From Psychrobacillus sp044762655 (GTDB lineage Bacteria > Bacillota > Bacilli > Bacillales_A > Planococcaceae), in contig NZ_JBIWER010000003.1 of assembly GCF_044762655.1 (NCBI RefSeq), positions 434,001-498,000 of the forward strand: a stretch of 64,000 nucleotides of DNA, given 5' to 3'. Positions 61,166-64,000 of the stretch are shown one piece after another. Under the pieces are notes generated by a model. That model searched no databases and was not told the DNA's origin. It saw only the letters and a program-made list of their open reading frames with translations. The position numbers and the translations under genes were made by a program. How positions within the stretch are numbered: the stretch's first letter is position 1; each line of letters begins with the position of its first letter.

Positions 61166-61200
61166 ATTTCTAATTCAAAATTTCTTATCTTTTTAAGCTA

Positions 61201-62619
61201 TTATATTAACTTTAATAATTCTCTTCTTACCAATTTATTTGCACCGTTACGAGGTAGTTCATTTATAAAATGATATTCTTTTGGCAACTTGTAAGATGCA
61301 ATCTGGGTCTTCATAAAAGCTCTTAGCTCATCTATAGTCACTTGCTCTTTTACTACGATAAATGCTATTGGGACCTGTCCCCATTTATCATCCTGGCGTC
61401 CTGTAACTCCCGCTTCAATAACGGCTGGATGTTTTACTAGTGCTTGCTCCAATTCTGCTGGATAAATATTTTCACCACCGGATATGATTAAGTCTGAGCG
61501 TCGATCAACAACGAACAAATATCCGTCCTCATCCAAATAACCAATATCTCCTGTGTGAAGCCAACCATCCGTGAGTGGTTTTTTAGTCTCAGCTGCTCCA
61601 ATATATCCTTTTGTCACATGCGGTCCTTTAATACATATTTCTCCCATTTCCTCTTCTCCATCAATACGAACGTCTGCAAAGAAAAGTGGCTTACCGGCTG
61701 ATCCTAATTTACGAATGGCATCCTCACTCGATAAAGTCGTAGTTTGTGAGGAAGTTTCCGTCATTCCATAAGTTTGTAGTACTGGTATATTTCTTTCAAT
61801 CGCTCGTTCTAAATAAGCTAAAGGAACAGGACCTCCACCTACTAAAATCGACTGAAAGGAATCAGGAAAATACTCATTTCTATTTTCTAGAACCGATACG
61901 ATCCGTTGAAGCATAACAGCTACTAAAGACATTCTAGTAGCTGATCCATCAAGTATTTCATCGACTACTTTTTCTGGATCAAATTTAGTATGGAGGCTTA
62001 CCGTCATTCCATATAACACAGATCGCATAAGAATAGAAAACCCACTTATATGAAACAATGGTACTATACATAGCCAGCAATCATCCGGATGAATGCCTAA
62101 ATGGAGTGCTGAACCAGTTGCATTCATCACATGATTTTCTAACGATTGCCGAACTCCTTTTGGTCTTCCTGTAGTACCTGATGTGTACATGATGGAAATG
62201 GTACGTTCTTTGTACCAATCGCTCTCTAAAGGATAAATTTTTCTCTCATGACTATGAACATCATAAAAAGAAATTCTTTGGCTATAGCTTATTTTTCTTT
62301 CATCATTATCTACAAGTAAAACATCCGGATTACTATCATGGAGCTGATAATTTAACTCTACTTCACTTAAACGTTCATTTAACATGACTAATTCACAGCC
62401 GAGTTGAAGGCAACCATGTATGGCAATTACTAGTTCTGCATTAGAACTTGATAAAATAGCTATTCTCCTACCTGGTTGAATTCCTTTCGCATGAAGTCTC
62501 TCTGCAAATTCATTAGCTTCTTTATAAAGTTGCTGAAATGTCCATACTTCTCCCTTAAAGCGTAAAGCAATGCGCTCTGGTGTTAGATGGGCACGTTTTA
62601 ATAGTAAATTAGGAAACAT
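61201..62619 (-). CDS. menE: O-succinylbenzoate--CoA ligase
   Basis: Activates o-succinylbenzoate in menaquinone synthesis. The 472-residue adenylate-forming enzyme has the phosphate loop MYTSGTTGRPKGVRQS near residue 148, GGGPVPLAYLERAI, YGMTETSSQ, GWLHTGDIGYLDEDGY and the catalytic Lys in PRNGANKLVRREL. AAAAGGAGTACAAC precedes the ATG. It is downstream of menB across a terminator. Confidence 0.94.
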   Translation of the reverse strand: MFPNLLLKRAHLTPERIALRFKGEVWTFQQLYKEANEFAERLHAKGIQPGRRIAILSSSNAELVIAIHGCLQLGCELVMLNERLSEVELNYQLHDSNPDVLLVDNDERKISYSQRISFYDVHSHERKIYPLESDWYKERTISIMYTSGTTGRPKGVRQSLENHVMNATGSALHLGIHPDDCWLCIVPLFHISGFSILMRSVLYGMTVSLHTKFDPEKVVDEILDGSATRMSLVAVMLQRIVSVLENRNEYFPDSFQSILVGGGPVPLAYLERAIERNIPVLQTYGMTETSSQTTTLSSEDAIRKLGSAGKPLFFADVRIDGEEEMGEICIKGPHVTKGYIGAAETKKPLTDGWLHTGDIGYLDEDGYLFVVDRRSDLIISGGENIYPAELEQALVKHPAVIEAGVTGRQDDKWGQVPIAFIVVKEQVTIDELRAFMKTQIASYKLPKEYHFINELPRNGANKLVRRELLKLI

Positions 62620-62686
62620 GTTGTACTCCTTTTATGTTAAGCTCTTTCGTCTTATTATATATTTTACTTATGTCTATATTCTATGT

Positions 62687-62717
62687 AAAAAAGCTATCCC
62701 ATAAGGATAGCTTTTTT
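62687..62717 (-). terminator. Terminator between menB and menE
   Basis: AAAAAAGCTATCC pairs perfectly with GGATAGCTTTTTT. It suggests menE needs readthrough or its own promoter. Confidence 0.9.
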
Positions 62718-62735
62718 ACTCTCGTCATTCAGTAA

Positions 62736-63554
62736 TCACGGAAAACGCGGGAATTGACCAAAATCTGGTTTACGTTTTTCTTTGAATGCATCTCGACCTT
62801 CTTTTGCCTCATCGGTTGTGTAATAAAGCAATGTTGCATCACCTGCTAATTGTTGAAGCCCTGCTAAACCATCCGTATCTGCATTCATCGCAGCTTTTAA
62901 GAAGCGAAGTGCAGTTGGACTCATTTCTAGCATTTCCTCACACCATTGAACAGTTTCATCCTCTAATTGTGCGTATGGAACTACCGTATTGACTAAGCCC
63001 ATATCAAGTGCTTGCTGAGCATCGTATTGACGGCATAAATACCAAATTTCACGTGCTTTTTTATGTCCGATAATACGTGCCAAATAACCAGAACCATAAC
63101 CAGCATCAAACGAGCCAACTTTAGGACCAGTTTGTCCAAATCTCGCGTTTTCAGCAGCAATTGTTAAATCGCAAACAACATGTAGAACATGTCCGCCACC
63201 AATTGCATAACCAGCTACCATTGCAACAACTGGTTTTGGAATCACACGGATCAGACGTTGTAAGTCTAGTACGTTTAAGCGAGGGATTTCATCTTCTCCT
63301 ACATATCCACCATGTCCACGCACTTTTTGGTCTCCGCCTGAACAAAATGCGTGTTCACCTTCTCCTGTTAAAATAATGACACCAACATTTTTATCGTCAC
63401 GAGCACGAGAAAATGCATCAATCATTTCCATTACTGTTTTAGGGCGAAATGCGTTACGCACTTCGGGACGGTTAATCGTTACTTTAGCAATTCCGTTATA
63501 AAACTCATACTTAATATCTTCATATGTATGTAGTGTTGTCCATTCGCGAGTCAT
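62736..63554 (-). CDS. menB: 1,4-dihydroxy-2-naphthoyl-CoA synthase
   Basis: A crotonase-fold enzyme that closes the naphthoquinone ring in menaquinone synthesis. The 272-residue protein has NRPEVRNAFRPKTV, the oxyanion segment FCSGGDQKVRG, GYAIGGGHVL and the C-terminal RKPDFGQFPRFP typical of MenB. AGGAGGATGTAAG precedes the ATG, which overlaps the menH stop (ATGA). Confidence 0.97.
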   Translation of the reverse strand: MTREWTTLHTYEDIKYEFYNGIAKVTINRPEVRNAFRPKTVMEMIDAFSRARDDKNVGVIILTGEGEHAFCSGGDQKVRGHGGYVGEDEIPRLNVLDLQRLIRVIPKPVVAMVAGYAIGGGHVLHVVCDLTIAAENARFGQTGPKVGSFDAGYGSGYLARIIGHKKAREIWYLCRQYDAQQALDMGLVNTVVPYAQLEDETVQWCEEMLEMSPTALRFLKAAMNADTDGLAGLQQLAGDATLLYYTTDEAKEGRDAFKEKRKPDFGQFPRFP

Positions 63555-64000
63555 CTTACATCCTCCTTTAAAATAATATCCTCTACTATTGTAGCAAACA
63601 ATTCAGGATTTTCCACATGAATTGCATGACCTACAGCGTTAATTTCTTTATGAGCAACATTCTGGAGATACTTTTTCATCGTTTTCGCAAGCATGCTAAA
63701 TTTTTCATCTAGCTCACCAGTTATTAAAAAAGTCGGTATGTCGATTTTTTCGAGCTTGTCCCAATAGGAAGGTTGTACACCGGTACTAAATCCACGCAGG
63801 CTATTAGCTAATCCTATTTCAGACCCTGCTAGCCGCTCCTGTCGTATCAGCTCCTTTTTCTCCAGTGACAATTTCTGCTGACTTTGGAATAATGGAATTC
63901 TCTCCCAAAAATCCACAAATGATGTGAGCCCATCCTCCAATATTCGATCAGCAAGCTGCTCATCTGATTGTTTTCTATTTAAACGTTCTACTTTATCAGT
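63551..64000 (-). CDS. menH: MenH, SHCHC synthase (3' part, runs off the window)
   Basis: An alpha/beta hydrolase that releases pyruvate from SEPHCHC to form SHCHC. Only the C-terminal 149 or so residues are in the window; the frame is open to base 64000 (...DEQLADRILEDGLTSF). Visible features are the Asp in ITGELDEKF and catalytic His in VGHAIHVENPE. The nucleophile Ser lies outside. Coupled to menB by a 4-nt overlap. Confidence 0.9.
   Translation of the reverse strand, partial: TDKVERLNRKQSDEQLADRILEDGLTSFVDFWERIPLFQSQQKLSLEKKELIRQERLAGSEIGLANSLRGFSTGVQPSYWDKLEKIDIPTFLITGELDEKFSMLAKTMKKYLQNVAHKEINAVGHAIHVENPELFATIVEDIILKEDVR

Larger units (their letters stand above)
60876..61200. other. 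Gene-free spacer occupied by repeat copy 3
   Basis: Apart from the repeat and its terminator no gene is supported. A minus-strand frame of 61 codons (60872-61057, TTG start without a ribosome site) lies inside the repeat. Confidence 0.55.

Overview
The window reads as chromosome of a low-GC, endospore-forming Bacillales species, probably of the Planococcaceae/Caryophanaceae (Psychrobacillus, Sporosarcina or Lysinibacillus relatives). This is inferred from gene order, which follows the Bacillus subtilis ytpP-ytpQ-ytpR-sftA-murC-ytxG-ytxH-aroA-ccpA and ytqA/ytqB, ytpA-ytoA-metK-pckA, ytmA-ytkD-dps and menH-menB-menE blocks, together with strong AGGAGG ribosome sites and frequent TTG/GTG starts. 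No rRNA, tRNA, CRISPR array, phage or intact insertion sequence was seen.

Layout. 1-4.9 kb: ccpA, aroA and a long FtsA-like protein. 4.9-7.2 kb: a small accessory patch (holin-like protein, P-loop kinase, NUDIX hydrolase, HAD pseudogene) between aroA and ytxH, where B. subtilis has ytxJ. 7.3-27 kb: the ytx/ytp/yto/ytn/ytl core (stress proteins, MurC, SftA, peptidases, tRNA methylation, lipid kinase, D-amino acid transaminase, PepV, MurJ flippase). 28.2-30.5 kb: a tryptophan T-box followed by trpE-trpG only. 31.7-34.4 kb: leuS with its own T-box. 34.4-41 kb: a ketone-body/3-hydroxybutyrate module (ScoAB, dehydrogenase, GntP permease, atypical sigma-54-type regulator, MFS transporter) with a cre-like site. 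41.1-44.3 kb: ytqA-ytqB and a type III polyketide synthase with its methyltransferase. 45-52 kb: malic enzyme, a GntR-controlled ABC export operon, an SRPBCC/ArsR pair and a hydrolase. 52-60.9 kb: ytoA, metK under a SAM riboswitch, pckA, small ytm/ytk genes, dps, yidD and a Zur-box-controlled zinc lipoprotein. 61.2-64 kb: menE, menB and the 3' end of menH.

Regulation visible in the sequence: two T-boxes whose specifier and discriminator bases agree (Trp and Leu), a SAM-I riboswitch, two sigma-B-type promoters (ytxGH, dps), a Zur box, a cre-like site (its regulator CcpA is in the same window) and many intrinsic terminators.

The least explained material lies between genes. (1) Three diverged copies of a structured repeat each sit just after a stop codon, point against that gene and supply its terminator; they share a reading frame. 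(2) Four intergenic arrays of degenerate tandem repeats have different unit sequences but the same period of about 21 nt; three lie in the narrow gap between convergent gene ends. (3) There are decayed long-palindrome repeats and one elaborate hairpin element. Among proteins, the long FtsA-like protein with serial beta-type repeats and the sigma-54-type regulator lacking GAFTGA stand out.
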